Positions 49,570-61,584 of a stretch of 64,000 bases of DNA are shown piece by piece. The translations under genes were made by a program, and so were the position numbers. The notes beneath the pieces are model-generated. The model had not been told where the DNA came from. It saw only the letters and a program-made list of their open reading frames with translations, and searched no databases. Source of the DNA: Paramecium tetraurelia (lineage: Eukaryota > Ciliophora > Oligohymenophorea > Peniculida > Parameciidae); assembly GCF_000165425.1 (NCBI RefSeq), contig NW_001799011.1:249933-313932 (forward strand). The letters are read 5' to 3'. Within the stretch, counting starts at the first letter, position 1. Each line of letters opens with the position of its first letter.

Positions 49570-51085
49570 ATGAATAATTTAAAATCCAAAAATTCTGCTC
49601 CCTTAGACAAACCATAAAAATATCCTAATTCAGACATTTTAACTATTCCTATGCATAAAATGAGAATGGATATCAATAACAATAATAACAACAGGTTAAA
49701 TTCACAATAATCATCTAAAAATTTAGAAATACTAAGATAGAGTCATTAAAGCAGCACTAGCAATTTAAGACTTGATAATTCCCACAACAAATCAAGCGAA
49801 AATTTAATAACCAAAACTCCTACTAGAACTAAGGTTTGCACTTTCATTGATAAAATACCTTAGTAATTATAAAATAATTTCTCATTAAGTCCTCACAGTG
49901 TTTTGTAGAAGCCATTAATGAAATAAGAAGATGATTAACAAAATATTATAAGTTTTTGTCATTAGAAATCAAATCTAGTCATAGATCATAGGAAAGAATA
50001 ATTAATTTTGCAATTACAATAAGCTTAACAATTATTAATATAAAAGGATTAAGAAAACTAAAAACTTTAAGAAATTAATAATAGATTATACGATGAAAAT
50101 TAAAAGTTATTTAATTAAGGTGAAGATATGCTCAAGGATATAGAAACTATGAGATAGAATTTCGATTAGTAAAATAATGAATATATGATGCTGAAATAAT
50201 AAAATTAATAATTAATAGAGGATGTAAGATTGATATAAAATGAAAGAAATTAAACTTAATCTCACAGTGATTAGATTTTGAATCATAAAAATTATGAAAT
50301 ATAATAACTTTAAAGAGAGTTAAAAGAATATTAGCAATTACTATAAAATAAGGATCAAACAATTTCTAATTTAAAATAATAACTTGATAATCTAAAATAA
50401 TAGGAAATTGCAAGATAACATGTAAATTAATATTAAAAAAACTCTGAAAAATCCTATCTTAATAACATTAATTAATAAATAGAAACTGCATAGAAATTTC
50501 AATAGTAAGACTTAAATTATAAAGGAGCTTAAATGGAATCAGAAATTTAATAATACCAGGCATAGTTAGAATTCATAACATCTGAGAAAGAAATTTGTGA
50601 ATAAAAATTGGTAGACTTGTAAACAATAATTAATTAATTTGCGTTAAATGAAAAATAATAAAATATGACTTCCAATTCAAATGGAAATGTAATTTATTAA
50701 AAATAATCAAACAAATTGAAATAAATAGTTCAAATTTAAAAAAAACAAATTGAATCTTAATAAAAGACAATCATGAATCAGCATTATGAGATTTAAAATC
50801 TTTAAAATTTACTTTATTCTATTGAATAGGATAGCTAATCTTAAAAAAATAGTAACATTTTCTATGAAAAAATTTCCATTTAATAACTAAATATGTATAT
50901 ATAATAAATGATTAAATAGTTCTGATACTGGTGAGAAGGAAACAAATTTGAGAGAACCCATAGTTACAAAAGGGTTTTAGGGCATTTTGCTTAAATAACA
51001 ACAAGGGCCAAATATTGTTATGGAGGATACTTTTAGAAATATGTAAAAACAATAAGACCTATTCAATTCTACTAATGATTAATGA
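49570..51085 (+). CDS. Gln-rich coiled-coil protein
   Basis: 496 residues with one 25-nt intron at 50895-50919; length fits exactly. Disordered Ser/Asn-rich N terminus (MNNLKSKNSAPLDKPQKYPN), then about 300 residues of heptad-rich coil (ILQLQQAQQLLIQKDQENQK; NYEIQQLQRELKEYQQLLQN; KLKQIVQIQKKQIESQQKTI), and a short tail after the intron (TGEKETNLREPIVTKGFQGI ... RNMQKQQDLFNSTNDQ). Very many Gln are TAA or TAG codons. Lies 49 bp after katanin p80 on the same strand; a cytoskeletal role is plausible but only by context. Confidence 0.75.
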
Positions 51086-51315
51086 TATAAATTCAAAAGA
51101 TATTCTGATAACTTTAAAATAATAGTATTGTAAAAAAGGTGTTAAAACAAAAATAAATTAATCAAAGCATTTTCCAACTATTTTTGCCTTAAAAAGTTGT
51201 TGATACATTTTATAATGAATTAGAGGAATCTTAATCTTTTGTTATTCCAGGAGATGAATTCCTAAATTTTTATCTTACATTTGTATTTGTGGGATTACTT
51301 GGTTTATTTTTTGTT

Positions 51316-53821
51316 TCATCTATATAAATTAGTAAGAGTTTTACTTTTAATTGCAGGGGAAAAAGTTCTAGTATTTACAGTAGATGGTTTCTAGACCAAA
51401 GTAAAACTTGTAGAAGAAACATTGTCTTTAGCTTTCCTAATAATTAAATTATAAACATACACTTATTTTTACGATTATGTTTTCTCAGTCAATTCTTATA
51501 AAACTCTTATTGGTTAATTTTTAACAAACTAAGCTTGACTTTTTGTTAAATTTTAAGGGGATATGAGTTTTTTAAATTGATTTAAGTCTGTAACTACTCC
51601 TTTGGTTGATTATTTTTAATCAGCTTCAATTGCTGAATTACTATTGTTATTAAAACTACTATTATTTTAAACTTAATTGGCACTTTAATTTAAGTATTTA
51701 TCCTAAAATGAATTATTGGGCTTTTATTAATTTCTTAAAGTTGATGCAGCCTATCTCCTACATTAAACATTTCTTAAATAAATCTAAGAACTTGATTAAG
51801 GCAAAGGAGGGCCTTATTAAGTAACCTTTTTGACAGCTTCTTTTTAAAATGGTGACAAACTTTCCTTTTTTAGTTAATTAACTCCTCTGGACCCATCGTT
51901 AACTTCAGCACTATTAGGCCTATTTTTAAAGTCTAAATTATCTTATTTTTTTGTTAAGGAAGTACTCCTTTCCTAAACTTTAACTAAATTCAAACCAGTA
52001 GGATTAGCAACAACTGAAACTTCATTAACTTATGCATTTTATTTTTAAATACATGACTGGGATTATGATTATTTTATTTAATTCTTTTATTGTAATTATT
52101 AAAACTTCTAATAACTAGATTATAATTAGGATATCGATTAGGTGAGTGTTTTTTATATTTCAGAATGTTTTGTAGAATTCATTTACTAAATCAATGTAGG
52201 ACTAATTAGTTACTCTAATTTATTTTTTTGTTGAGCAGTATTATTTTATGCTATCAATAGTTATTATTGTTATTATTATTACGTTACATTAGATTAAGTT
52301 GTTAACTATGTTGTTTATGATTATAATGATTATTTATCCATATTTGATATTGTTTCCTATTATTTATTAAAATAGTTAAGTGATTGTTATACTTAATTTT
52401 TGAATTCTTAAAAGTTTGTTAAGATAGAAGGTTGATTGTCCTTCTATTTAACTGAGCTTGGACGATTATTTTTATTGGCCTCTGTTTAGTTTCTTTTATC
52501 TTCAGTCTGTTATAATGAATTACTTCTAATTCCACTAGAAGGATTTGCTTAGACTTATAATTGTAGTAAGTTAGTTGCAATTTAAGGAATGGATTAAATG
52601 TTTTGATTTTCAGTTTACGGTTTAATTAAGTTATTTATTAAAGTATTTTTCTTAACAGCTTATTCTTATTATTATTATTATTATTATGGGGTTCTAGTTT
52701 TCATTGCGCAATGCATTAATAAATTTTAGAAGGAAGGATTATTTGTTAGATTTGCTGAAGTTATATTTGAATTCAATTAAAGATCACTTTGATCTTATTA
52801 TTAAGATTTACTGCTAGCTGATCTTACTTGAGGTGCATTTTGAGAACTCTTAGGGAAGTTTGACTAAATTTAAGGTTGTTTTGGAGGTTATACCAGAGAT
52901 TAACTCTTTTAAGCTCCCTAATTAAAGATTAAAGTTTACTTTTAAAATTGAAGGCGTTGTTGGATCTGCTTTTAAATTAATTTCAGAAACAGGAACAAAA
53001 TCAGGGGAGCCAGAGTATACAATTGTAGCTAAGGAAATATTTTCTTTGTTTGCTTAATCTTTCCATTTGAGTTTCTGGTTTGTAACTTTTCCTAATACTC
53101 CCTTACAAAATTGAAATGAATTCTTACTTATTTCGCTTACAAATTTGTATATATTTCATCTACAGGTCCGTTGTGCGAATTTAAGAATGTGTTTCTTATG
53201 ATTAATTCATCCTGCACTTGGGAAGGGTTCTGTTCATCAGAAGTTAACTCATTCCATGAGGCTGTTCTTTTTGGTCCTTATTTGGTCATTCTATTTTCTA
53301 ATGCATTCAACTAATAAAAGAATGATGCCCTGATTTCAAGATCTGGCCTCCTTGAATTTAAATATTCAAGAGTTTTATACAGCGTCCATGAATATCTATT
53401 AAATTTAAATATTTTAACGAACTTTTTCATAAAATATGCAGCGAGCACACAACAAGCTCTACTCTGCCCTCTAACCGAATGGACTAAACAACTCTCTCCC
53501 TGTTGAAAGCATTCTTCTATGAATGTAAATATTTTATTAACATTTTCATTTCTTTCATCAAATAACACCTAGATATATCACATTTAATGATTACTTCATT
53601 ATCTTACTCCAACCAATTAAATGTTAAATACTTAGCACCCATTAAGGTCCATTTATTTTGTACTTCTGTTCCTGCACAATTTATTATATGAGTGACTTTA
53701 TTTGTCATAATGAATTCTCGATCCTTTATTGAATCAAATACCAAACCTAAGATGCATATTCATCTCCAATAAACAATCCATCCTTTATTTTAATAGCTCC
53801 AACTATTTGGTTCTAAGTCAT
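51316..53821 (-). CDS. dual-specificity-phosphatase-like protein, Ser at catalytic Cys, long Q/N tail
   Basis: Starts MTQNQIVGAIKIKDGLFIGD at 53821. Introns of 23 nt and 26 nt (GTAATC...TATCTAG) assemble a DSP domain: VTHIINCAGTEVQNKW, YLTFNWLEQDNEVLFDERNE, then IEECFQQGESCLVHSVRGQS-R, CCVLAAYFMKKF, TLEYLNSRRPDLEIRASFF. The active-site signature HCx5R reads H-S-V-R-G-Q-S-R, so the nucleophilic Cys is Ser and the domain is expected to be catalytically dead (a pseudophosphatase). After it come another globular-looking part (LATIVYSGSPDFVPVSEINL; GSLKELISGITSKTTLNLVK) and several hundred residues of Gln, Asn and Ser (about 51316-52600) with occasional conserved-looking patches (FKKLISPQNLTKSQAQ). 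TGA 51316-51318. Not all introns in the middle are placed. Confidence 0.8.
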
Positions 53822-54137
53822 ATTAAATAATTTAAGTGAATATTATTAAAGTTAACTCTTCTTTGGAGATCAATAAAATTTATTTTAACATTTCATTTTA
53901 TTCAATTTCTAAAAATTTAAAAGAAGTGAAGATATTTATTGTCTTATTTTCATAATTCTCCTTCTCAGAAATACCCTCAATAATAGAGAATTAACAACTC
54001 ATGAAGAAATAATAATGAGTTCTATTTTTTATATAGAATTTAGCACATAATTCAACACCACAAGAAAATTCACAAATATAAAAAGATGTTCTCATACTAT
54101 TATATATTTTTAATTACAATTTTATAAATATTTAAGA
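53822..54137. other. divergent intergenic region, about 315 bp
   Basis: Promoter region of the DSP-like gene (minus) and the FYVE gene (plus). No other feature. Confidence 0.4.
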
Positions 54138-55037
54138 ATGCTTAACAAAACTAGCTCATTTGATTAGTTATCATTTAATTTTGGAGTAACTCAAGAAAAT
54201 AAAACTTATGTTGTAGGAATTAAGATGAAGGATAATGAATCTGAATGGTTATAAGGAAATGAATGTATAGTATGCGATTTAAATTTTTCTAAGAGTGGAA
54301 AACCACATCATTGGTATTTTATTGTGAAATTTTTAAAGTAGAGTCTGCGGCAACTCAGTTTGCAAAAACTGCTCTTACAAAATGGTCAATGATAAGAGAT
54401 CGTGTGATCTGTGTTTTAAGAGAATTTAGTTGGTTGATTAAGAAAAACTTAAGAAATAGTAAATTAAATCAAAGAAAGAATCAATTAAAGAATTAAAGAA
54501 CTAAATCTAAAAACAATAAGAAAAGAATGACTAAATGAAAAATTAGTTAATTGAACTATAAAAGTAATTTGAAAGACAAGAACGTGAACATGCACAACAA
54601 GAAAAGCCTCTGGAGGATTAATTTGATTAGAAAATCAATATGATCAGATAACAGATAGAGAATAACAATAGATTAGATGAAAATATTAAAGGGGAGAGAA
54701 TTCAATTAGAAGAAATCGAAAGAGAGATTATTGATTTACATAATAATATATAAAAGAAAGGATTTGATATAAAATTTGCAAATGAAAGAAAAAAAGAATT
54801 TCATGAAAATCTTCAAAAACATGAGAAGCACTTAAAGGATTTATAATAAAGTGTAAGTATCAATTAATATATAATTAGTTAGAACAAAAGTAGTAAGAAT
54901 ATACTGAAATAGAAAACAGAAGAACTGCATAGAAGTAAATAATATCTGAGGAGAATGAGAAGAATGAGAAGAATGAGAAGAAGAGTAGCGATTTAAATAA
55001 GGAATAAAAACATAAAGAAAATTGTATTATATATTGA
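54138..55037 (+). CDS. FYVE zinc-finger protein with coiled coil
   Basis: 282 residues after removing introns at 54314-54338 and 54853-54878; length fits exactly. The zinc finger is complete: CIVCDLNFSKSGKPHHCRVC, GNSVCKNCSY, then RSCDLCFKRI, giving the four Cys-x2-Cys-type pairs and the HHCRxCG core that binds PI3P on endosomes. The first intron falls inside the HHC motif. The basic patch before HHC is GKP rather than RRHH, so lipid affinity may be modest. The rest is a long coil (LKNQIQKQQEKNDQMKNQLI; IQLEEIEREIIDLHNNIQKK) and a short NEK repeat (EENEKNEKNEKK) near the C terminus. Confidence 0.88.
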
Positions 55038-55358
55038 TTAAAATACAAATTAATAAAATTACGATTGTCTATAAATTCACAAAAAGACATATAAAATTAA
55101 AGAATAAACCCAATTTTGCTAATTCTTTTTTATTACAATCAGCTATTTTAAAAGAATTGTAAAATCTAAAAGGAATTTTTATATCAAAATTATATCAACT
55201 GAAAATAAATTATAAAAACGATGTACAATATATGAGCTTTTGATTATTAAATATGAGTAGAAAATTATGAATTGGAATTAGAGACCAAGTATGTGATTTG
55301 TGGATTATCAATTGAGTTTGTTAAATAATTAAATTTTTAAAATCAGTTATAATTAATA
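55038..55358. other. intergenic, about 320 bp
   Basis: AT-rich; no gene recognised. Contains the 3' end of the FYVE gene and the BIVM-like promoter. Confidence 0.4.
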
Positions 55359-56546
55359 ATGAATTCAAACTAAACAGAAATACAAGAATAATAGGTTGTT
55401 GAAAATACAGAAAACATTGATACTACCAATACAGAATAACTACTTGATTTCACCAATATGTTTAAAACTCAAAAAGTAGCAAAACCTAAATTGCTAAATA
55501 GATAATAATCATAATAATAATAACAATAATAATAATAACAATAGCAATAATAATAATAATAATAATAGTCAACTTAAACTGCAGAAGAGCAAAATAATAA
55601 ATCCATAAAAAATACAGTGCCAAGGAATCTTACTATTACTTAAGAAAAAATGAGTTAACGAAGATGTTTAGATGTGCGTAGATGGTATAGTTTGAGCAGA
55701 CCATAATACTAAAGAAGTTGTGGAATTTCTTCAGTTGTGACTTGCTGGAATTATTTATTTTCTACATTAGGTGTAGGAAATTTAAATCCACTTTCCTAAG
55801 AAGAAGTAATTGTTTCATTGGGGTAATAATATAACTATTTTAGTTTAACTGCAGAAGTAGGACCTCATTTTAATGATGTAGAATTCGGATCTTTTAGTGG
55901 AAACATGTCCTTAATATCTTGGTTTAAGAATTTATGCAGGTTGCACAAAGTGCAAGGAAGAGCCTATTTTTTATGGAAGAATGAAGGAGATTTTGCTACT
56001 CCTGGTGTTGATAGAGATGTTGCACTCTAAAAGTTAACAGCTGGATTGAAAACTGATAAAATTTCCTTTATTTATCACGCTTATGATCATTATTTCTGTC
56101 CTATTGGATTTGAATGCACTCCAAATAAATAAGTAGAGGCTTTTGTCGATGAAATTGATTATGATGATTGTCAATATTGGATTATTATTGCAGAACCAGC
56201 AAAACCTTATCCTATGTTTACCGTTAGAAAGTGGGTTGATATTGCTTAAGATTTAGAATTAAAATATCCTCAATATATGAATATTCGAAAAATGGATGAG
56301 GGAATAAAAAACTACAAATATGACAAGGGAGTTAGTTAACATTGCATCATGGCATTTGAGAGGATAGATCCTAAACCAAAAAAAGTGATGGAAAAAAAAG
56401 AGAAACCCGTAACAAATGAGGAGGTTTAAATTGATAAATCAAATTTACCTGATTAGAAAGTTGAGATTCCTGAATTAACACATGTAAAAGCAGAAATTCC
56501 AGAATAACCTATTGACGATCAATTGAAATAAAATGATCAATCATGA
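55359..56546 (+). CDS. BIVM homologue with poly-Gln tract
   Basis: 395 residues, one exon of 1,188 nt. The conserved body matches vertebrate BIVM (basic immunoglobulin-like variable motif-containing protein) from end to end: [101 protein letters not shown] and [16 protein letters not shown] with later His resembles papain-like folds, but the molecular function of BIVM is not known. A run of about 20 Gln, almost all TAA/TAG, lies near residues 54-74, before the conserved domain; a Pro/Glu/Lys tail follows it. TGA 56544-56546. Confidence 0.9.
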
Positions 56547-56772
56547 AAAGGAGAAATTCTTTGATAATTCATATTTTATGTAACAATTAAATTACAATAT
56601 CTTTTGGTTCAATTTATTAATGAATATTATACAATTTGAAATCTTTATTATCAATATTTCTTTCAAAATTAATATTTAAGATTTAAATCAATTATCAATA
56701 ATAATCTAAATAAATTCTGATAGAAAATACTATATAAATTAGTTAATTGTTTAAACATGTAATACTAATTAA

Positions 56773-58250
56773 TCAATCAGAAAATGAACTGCTATCAGAT
56801 TCTTCAAATCTTGTTTATTTTTTTTATTAATTTGAATCTTAGATTCTTACTTTCAAACAGTTTTATTTTTTCATTTAAACTAATTGATTGATTCTCGCAT
56901 CTAAATCATCATGTTATTAAACAAGAATCTTATTTTTGCCTTTTAAATCTCTAATTTATTTCTACAGTTAATCAATCATATCAAGATATTATCCTTATTC
57001 CTTTTTATGATTCTATAATTATGATTTTAATAAGGTGTTCTCGTCTCTTAATTTAATCAACTCTTTGCTAATTTTCTCAATTTTAGTCTCTAAATTATCC
57101 ATATCCTTATGTTAAGCATCTGTTAATTATTATTACTATTTTGTTAGTTTATCTAATTGGGATTTATATTTCTCTGATTCTTCTTTTAAAAATGTATTTG
57201 ATCTTTATTCTGCATGAAATAGTCTAATTTATTCGTTTAATTCTTCTTGCAAATTTTCAATTTATAAGTTCTTATTTTTCAATTCTTCATTAATTGAAGA
57301 TTACTATTATTGTTCATTAACGCATTAACTATTAAGTTCCCTAATTTGTTTACTCATTTTCTCGAATTACAATTCATAGTCAACGATTTCTTATTCTAAT
57401 CTTTTACTAGAGATTAATATGATTTATTACTTTGAATCTTCTAACTATGGTAATAATCGATTTGATTTTTCAGATAATATTCTTAATGAATCATTTTCTT
57501 AGAGTAATTATCTATTATCTTTTTTGATTCTTTCACTTTCTAAACTTAAATTTTTTAGTTTCAACTCTAATTCGCCTATTCTCTCTTTAATATCTGCACT
57601 CCTCTTTTACTATTTATCTACATCAACCATTTTCTCTTCTAACTATTATTGTAATTGTTAATCTAACTTCTTTTTTAATTTTTAAATTCGCTTTTATTAT
57701 TTTGATATAGTTTCTTCTTTTGAAATTAATTTATTTTCCAGTAAACTGATTTATGTTTTCAAAGTCGCAGCCTCCTTTTATAAATAATCAATTTCTTCAT
57801 TTAATTAACCACTTACTTTTTCTAATGCACTACATTCATTATATTAGAGTTTGCTTTTAGATTGCTAATTTAGCATAGATGTTAACTTATCTATTTGTAT
57901 TTGCAGTTTCTGATTATTCTATCTTTCAACATGTCTAAAACTAATGAATATTTATACGCATTTTCTTTATAAAATTCGCACTTTCTTTCAAGTTCACTCT
58001 TCTCATTCAACCATTCTTTTTTATCTTCCTACCAATTAACCTATAAATCAATTATTTCTTCCTTCATCTAAGTTAATTGTTCATTTTTTTTCAGAATTTT
58101 GAATTACAATTTATTTGTAACATCTTTTAATATGTCCTCTTATTTGTAATTTTATGCAGCCTCCTCCTAAATTGTCTTTCTTTTATCATTTGCAGACTCT
58201 CTAGTTTTGTTTTAAGGGGTAAAATTATTTGTAGTTTATTGTTATTACAT
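56773..58250 (-). CDS. long coiled-coil protein
   Basis: About 480 residues. Starts MQQQQTTNNFTPQNKTRESA at 58250; a 23-nt intron (GTATAA...GTTTTAG) after ...KCEFYKENA joins two exons, and the second is one open frame to TGA 56773-56775. Nearly all is heptad coil: LNEEIDYLQKEAATLKTQIS, ERIGELELKLKNLSLESERI, EQQQSSINEELKNKNLQIEN, VDQLQKQIRDLKGKNKIL-like stretches. The C terminus is acidic and Ser-rich (RFEESDSSSFSD), a likely phosphorylation target. Candidate centriolar, basal-body or cortical scaffold; no family signature seen. Confidence 0.78.
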
Positions 58251-58357
58251 ATAAAATTGAATGTTAACAAATAAATGAATGTATTGTTTTTACAATAAAT
58301 ATTTTTATGTAAAAAAACGTTACTAAAATAGTGTCTTTAAATTTCAAAAATATTCTG

Positions 58358-58546
58358 ATGAATGGCTTTGTCAACTAAAAGGCCTAAAAGCAAAAAACAG
58401 AAGAGCTATTTTTCTCAGAGTATGACAAGACATTTTTGATGTCTGATTATATTAAAAACTGTATTATATAGAAACAACTAATTATACCAGTTGATTTTTC
58501 AAATGAATGCAGATTTGATGATTTTGCTGAAGACCACTTTGATTGA
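58358..58546 (+). CDS. small acidic protein, unknown
   Basis: 62 residues in one frame: MNGFVNQKAQKQKTEELFFS, then EYDKTFLMSDYIKNCIIQKQ, LIIPVDFSNECRFDDFAEDH. The mixture of hydrophobic and acidic residues looks like protein rather than random AT-rich DNA. It sits in the 380-bp gap between two minus-strand genes, diverging from the coiled-coil gene. No homologue recognised. Confidence 0.5.
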
Positions 58547-58632
58547 AGAATTAAGAATGAATGATTATTTAGAAGACTTAAACAATTATAAAATATTTTC
58601 AATATTTTTTATTATATGTTGATAATACTGTA

Positions 58633-59513
58633 TCATTAACTTGTCTTCTTAAGTTCTTCAATTTCAAAAGCCTTCTTTATTGCCTCTTATTAATGCCTTG
58701 ATTTGATTCCTACTTATCCACCACCAATGGTTCTCAACAATTCATGGTTTTCGTTGTAGTGTTATCTTAAATCACGAGCCTTTAATTAATTTTATTTTAT
58801 ACTAAGTTATCAAATTCAGCTTGATCTTCTTTTCTTACGTCTGTCAAAGCAACACAAGTAGCTGTTTTTTAGTGAACCAAAGCTCCTAATCTAGCCTTGT
58901 CTAAACATATAGAATCCTTTATTTACTTTTAACAAAGGCGAATGGGACTTCTTGACGTCTGCACAATTGTGGGAGCCAGACTACTAATTCAATTGGATCA
59001 ACATCATAAGCAATCAAAACCAATTTAGCTTTCTTAGTTTCAACCAATGTAGTAACATGATTCAATCCGAATTTGAGGACTGTCACTTTCTTGCTATCTG
59101 TCTTTTAGTTTTGGGCCTTAGATTCAGCAGCCTTGACTAATCTTTATTTCTTTTCGGTTTTAGTTTCAGGGGCATATTTCTTCAACAAAGCATAGACCTT
59201 TGAGCCTTAAATTAAAATTTACAATTTACTTTGATTCTTGTCGAGTGTTTTGCTGAATTAATGAATAGCTGCTGGCACTTTGATTCTTTGCAATAAAATC
59301 TTTTTCTATCTATGTAAAAGAATATAACGAGGCCATCTGACATATCTTGATAAATCTCTCTTTGGTTGGACATCATTTCCAATTCTGAAGTTTTTAGCAT
59401 CTCTAACAAAGAGTGGATTCTTCTTTCTATCTGCTACTTTCTTTTAAACTTTCTTAGCTTTGGATGTCTTAGGAGCTTTTGGCTAAAGGAATAGTCATAA
59501 TCAAATTTACCAT
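58633..59513 (-). CDS. RPL7A: 60S ribosomal protein eL8 (RPL7A)
   Basis: Large-subunit ribosomal protein. The ATG (59511-59513) is followed at once by a 28-nt intron (59483-59510), giving [20 protein letters not shown], the usual basic N terminus. Then [40 protein letters not shown], a 24-nt intron, [58 protein letters not shown], another intron before [20 protein letters not shown], and a last 23-nt intron before [20 protein letters not shown]. The [22 protein letters not shown] block is the L7Ae RNA-binding core. TGA 58633-58635. Confidence 0.95.
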
Positions 59514-60182
59514 AGTTAATGAAAATCTTTTAATATATTTTTTGAAAATAAAAGAAAAAAATAAGTATTAAACATCAACCAATATTATTTATTCAAATTT
59601 TGAGCTCATCCAGAAACCACCAGACATAGTTATTTAAATCTATTCGTTGTAATAAACATTATAGTAATTTGAAGAATTAAGAATATATATGAATGATACC
59701 AAATTTATAAGTAAAATTATACTCATTCATATTTACTTAAAATGTGATTTTATTTTCAACATCTTTGACATTGTTGAATTTATATTCACTTATTTTCCTG
59801 TTTATTTAGAATCTTTAATAAATTATACTGATTATTCTTTAGAATTAATTTATTTGTCCTTGAGTAGAAAAGTCAAATAATATAATTTTCAATAATCATC
59901 AATTCATTTTTGATTTCTTTTTGAAAATCATTTAAATTTGGTTGAAGCTTCTGCTCAACTTAAATCACAAATGAATCTAAATTTTAAATTTATTACTTTT
60001 GTTTTGTTTTATATTCTAAATTAAAGCTAGTATTTGTGTACTTGTTTAATCTAAATTTCTTATTGCAAAAGCACAGTATTTTATAATGTTACCCAAATAA
60101 AGATATTTAGATATAGTAATATTACCTGATTTTGGACTATCAAAAATTACTATTTTTCATAAATAATATTATTAGATAATAC
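59514..60182. other. intergenic, about 670 bp
   Basis: Promoter of eL8 at the right of the minus-strand gene, otherwise AT-rich. A plus-strand frame from 59689 (MNDTKFISKIILIHIYLKCD...) stays open for about 74 codons, is Ile/Phe/Tyr-rich and lacks any family signal, so it is not called as a gene. Confidence 0.35.
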
Positions 60183-61263
60183 TCAATCAAATAGCTTTCT
60201 CGAACAAGGCTCAAAACATTTTTCAACCTCTTCCACATTCACTTCTTCAATAGTCCTAGGATTAAATTTAGGCACATAGGACCTATCAACAAATAAGCTC
60301 TTTAAGCCTTCAACAAGATCAGGTCTTACAACAACTTTATCCAAAATCGATTATTCCATTTTTAGATTATCTTTAAGAGACAAGTTTAAATTTTTATTTC
60401 TCAAAAATGATTCATAGAAACCATAAACACTAAAAGCACTATTTTTTCTAATTAGAGCTGCTTATTGTGGGAATTGTGCATCCATAGCAGACATAATGGA
60501 AGGCAAAGATGACAAACTCAATACATTTCCAAATTATTTAGGAACATTGAATTCAGTCTTATGTTTCTTACAATACTTTTTAAGCAAGAACTCATTAATA
60601 GATTCTTTATCTCTCAATAAATGTGCATGTTCAAATTCCTTTTCAATTTCAGGTATGCATGAACTTTCAATAAGATAGTCTGCAATACCTAAATGAGCCA
60701 TTTTTATGCCATCAATTTATTCTCCACTCATACCTAAATATAAACCAAAGTTTTCTGGCATTTTACTAAAATACAAACCACAACCTCCATCAGGTACTAT
60801 ACCAACTTTGCACTCTGGCATAGAAAAAATAGTATTCTCTGTTGCAATTCTGAAATGAGAATGAATCCCAAAGCCAGCACCTATCCCCATAGCAAATCCA
60901 TTCATAATTGTTACCAAAATACTCTTAGTAGAACTCATAGCATAAACTGCTTTTTTAGCTTCATCTCCTAAATGACCAACTTTAGAAGTGCTAGGTTCAT
61001 CATTTTTTCGTTGCGATATATTAAAGACATGTCTAATAATGTTTACTATAATACTTTAGATCTCCCCCAACAGAAAATGCTCTCCCATTCCCTTATAAAA
61101 TAGTTACCACAGCATGTTCATTCCAAAGCTTGGTACTTTCAAGAATATCTTCACACATTTCAAGATGCACAGCATTAAGCTTCTCGGGTCTATTAAAATG
61201 AGCAATTGCCAATCCATCTTTAATTTTACTTATTAGACCATTATTTTTGGCTATATGTCTCAT
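60183..61263 (-). CDS. 3-hydroxyisobutyryl-CoA hydrolase-like (crotonase family)
   Basis: 352 residues after removing a 22-nt intron at 61033-61054; length fits exactly. Crotonase-fold enzyme of mitochondrial valine breakdown, hydrolysing 3-hydroxyisobutyryl-CoA. Seen: IAHFNRPEKLNAVHLEMCED, GNGRAFSVGGDLKHVF (oxyanion-hole loop), ILVTIMNGFAMGIGAGFGIH, HFRIATENTIFSMPECKVGI, VPDGGCGLYFSKMPENFGLY (HIBCH has FPDVGGGYF here), LGIADYLIES, and C-terminal KCFEPCSRKLFD. The MPE-x-xIG Glu and the PD pair are kept. The long C-terminal part after the crotonase core is typical of HIBCH rather than simple enoyl-CoA hydratases. No clear mitochondrial presequence precedes MRHIAKNNGLISKIK, so targeting is uncertain. 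Confidence 0.87.
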
Positions 61264-61584
61264 TTATATAATAATAATTCTTTAGTCTGAAAATAAATAA
61301 TATTAAATTATGAACTTGAATATATAACTCTCTATCAAGAGACAAAGGATATTGAAATGAATATATTAAGTTTGTTTCAAAGATAAAATTGTCTCGTATA
61401 AATTTATTACTATATTGATGCTTTTATTAGATCAATCAGAGGTCATATAATTTCAATTATGACAAAATTATAAAATACATCTTTGAGATGAGATTGCTAT
61501 AAAATAAGGAAAAATATAGTATGTTTTTGAGAATTGTGAAGTAAATTGATTAATTGCAAATGATTTAATTTTCGTAATAGAAAT
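61264..61584. other. divergent intergenic region, about 320 bp
   Basis: Between the HIBCH-like start and a small plus-strand ORF. AT-rich; nothing else recognised. Confidence 0.4.

Noticed and set aside
55500-55570. (CAA/TAA/TAG)n tract as a microsatellite
   Set aside because: It is the in-frame poly-Gln tract of the BIVM homologue.
59689-59911. Plus-strand ORF of about 74 codons, Ile/Phe/Tyr-rich
   Set aside because: No homology or motif; such frames arise easily in AT-rich DNA with a single stop codon.
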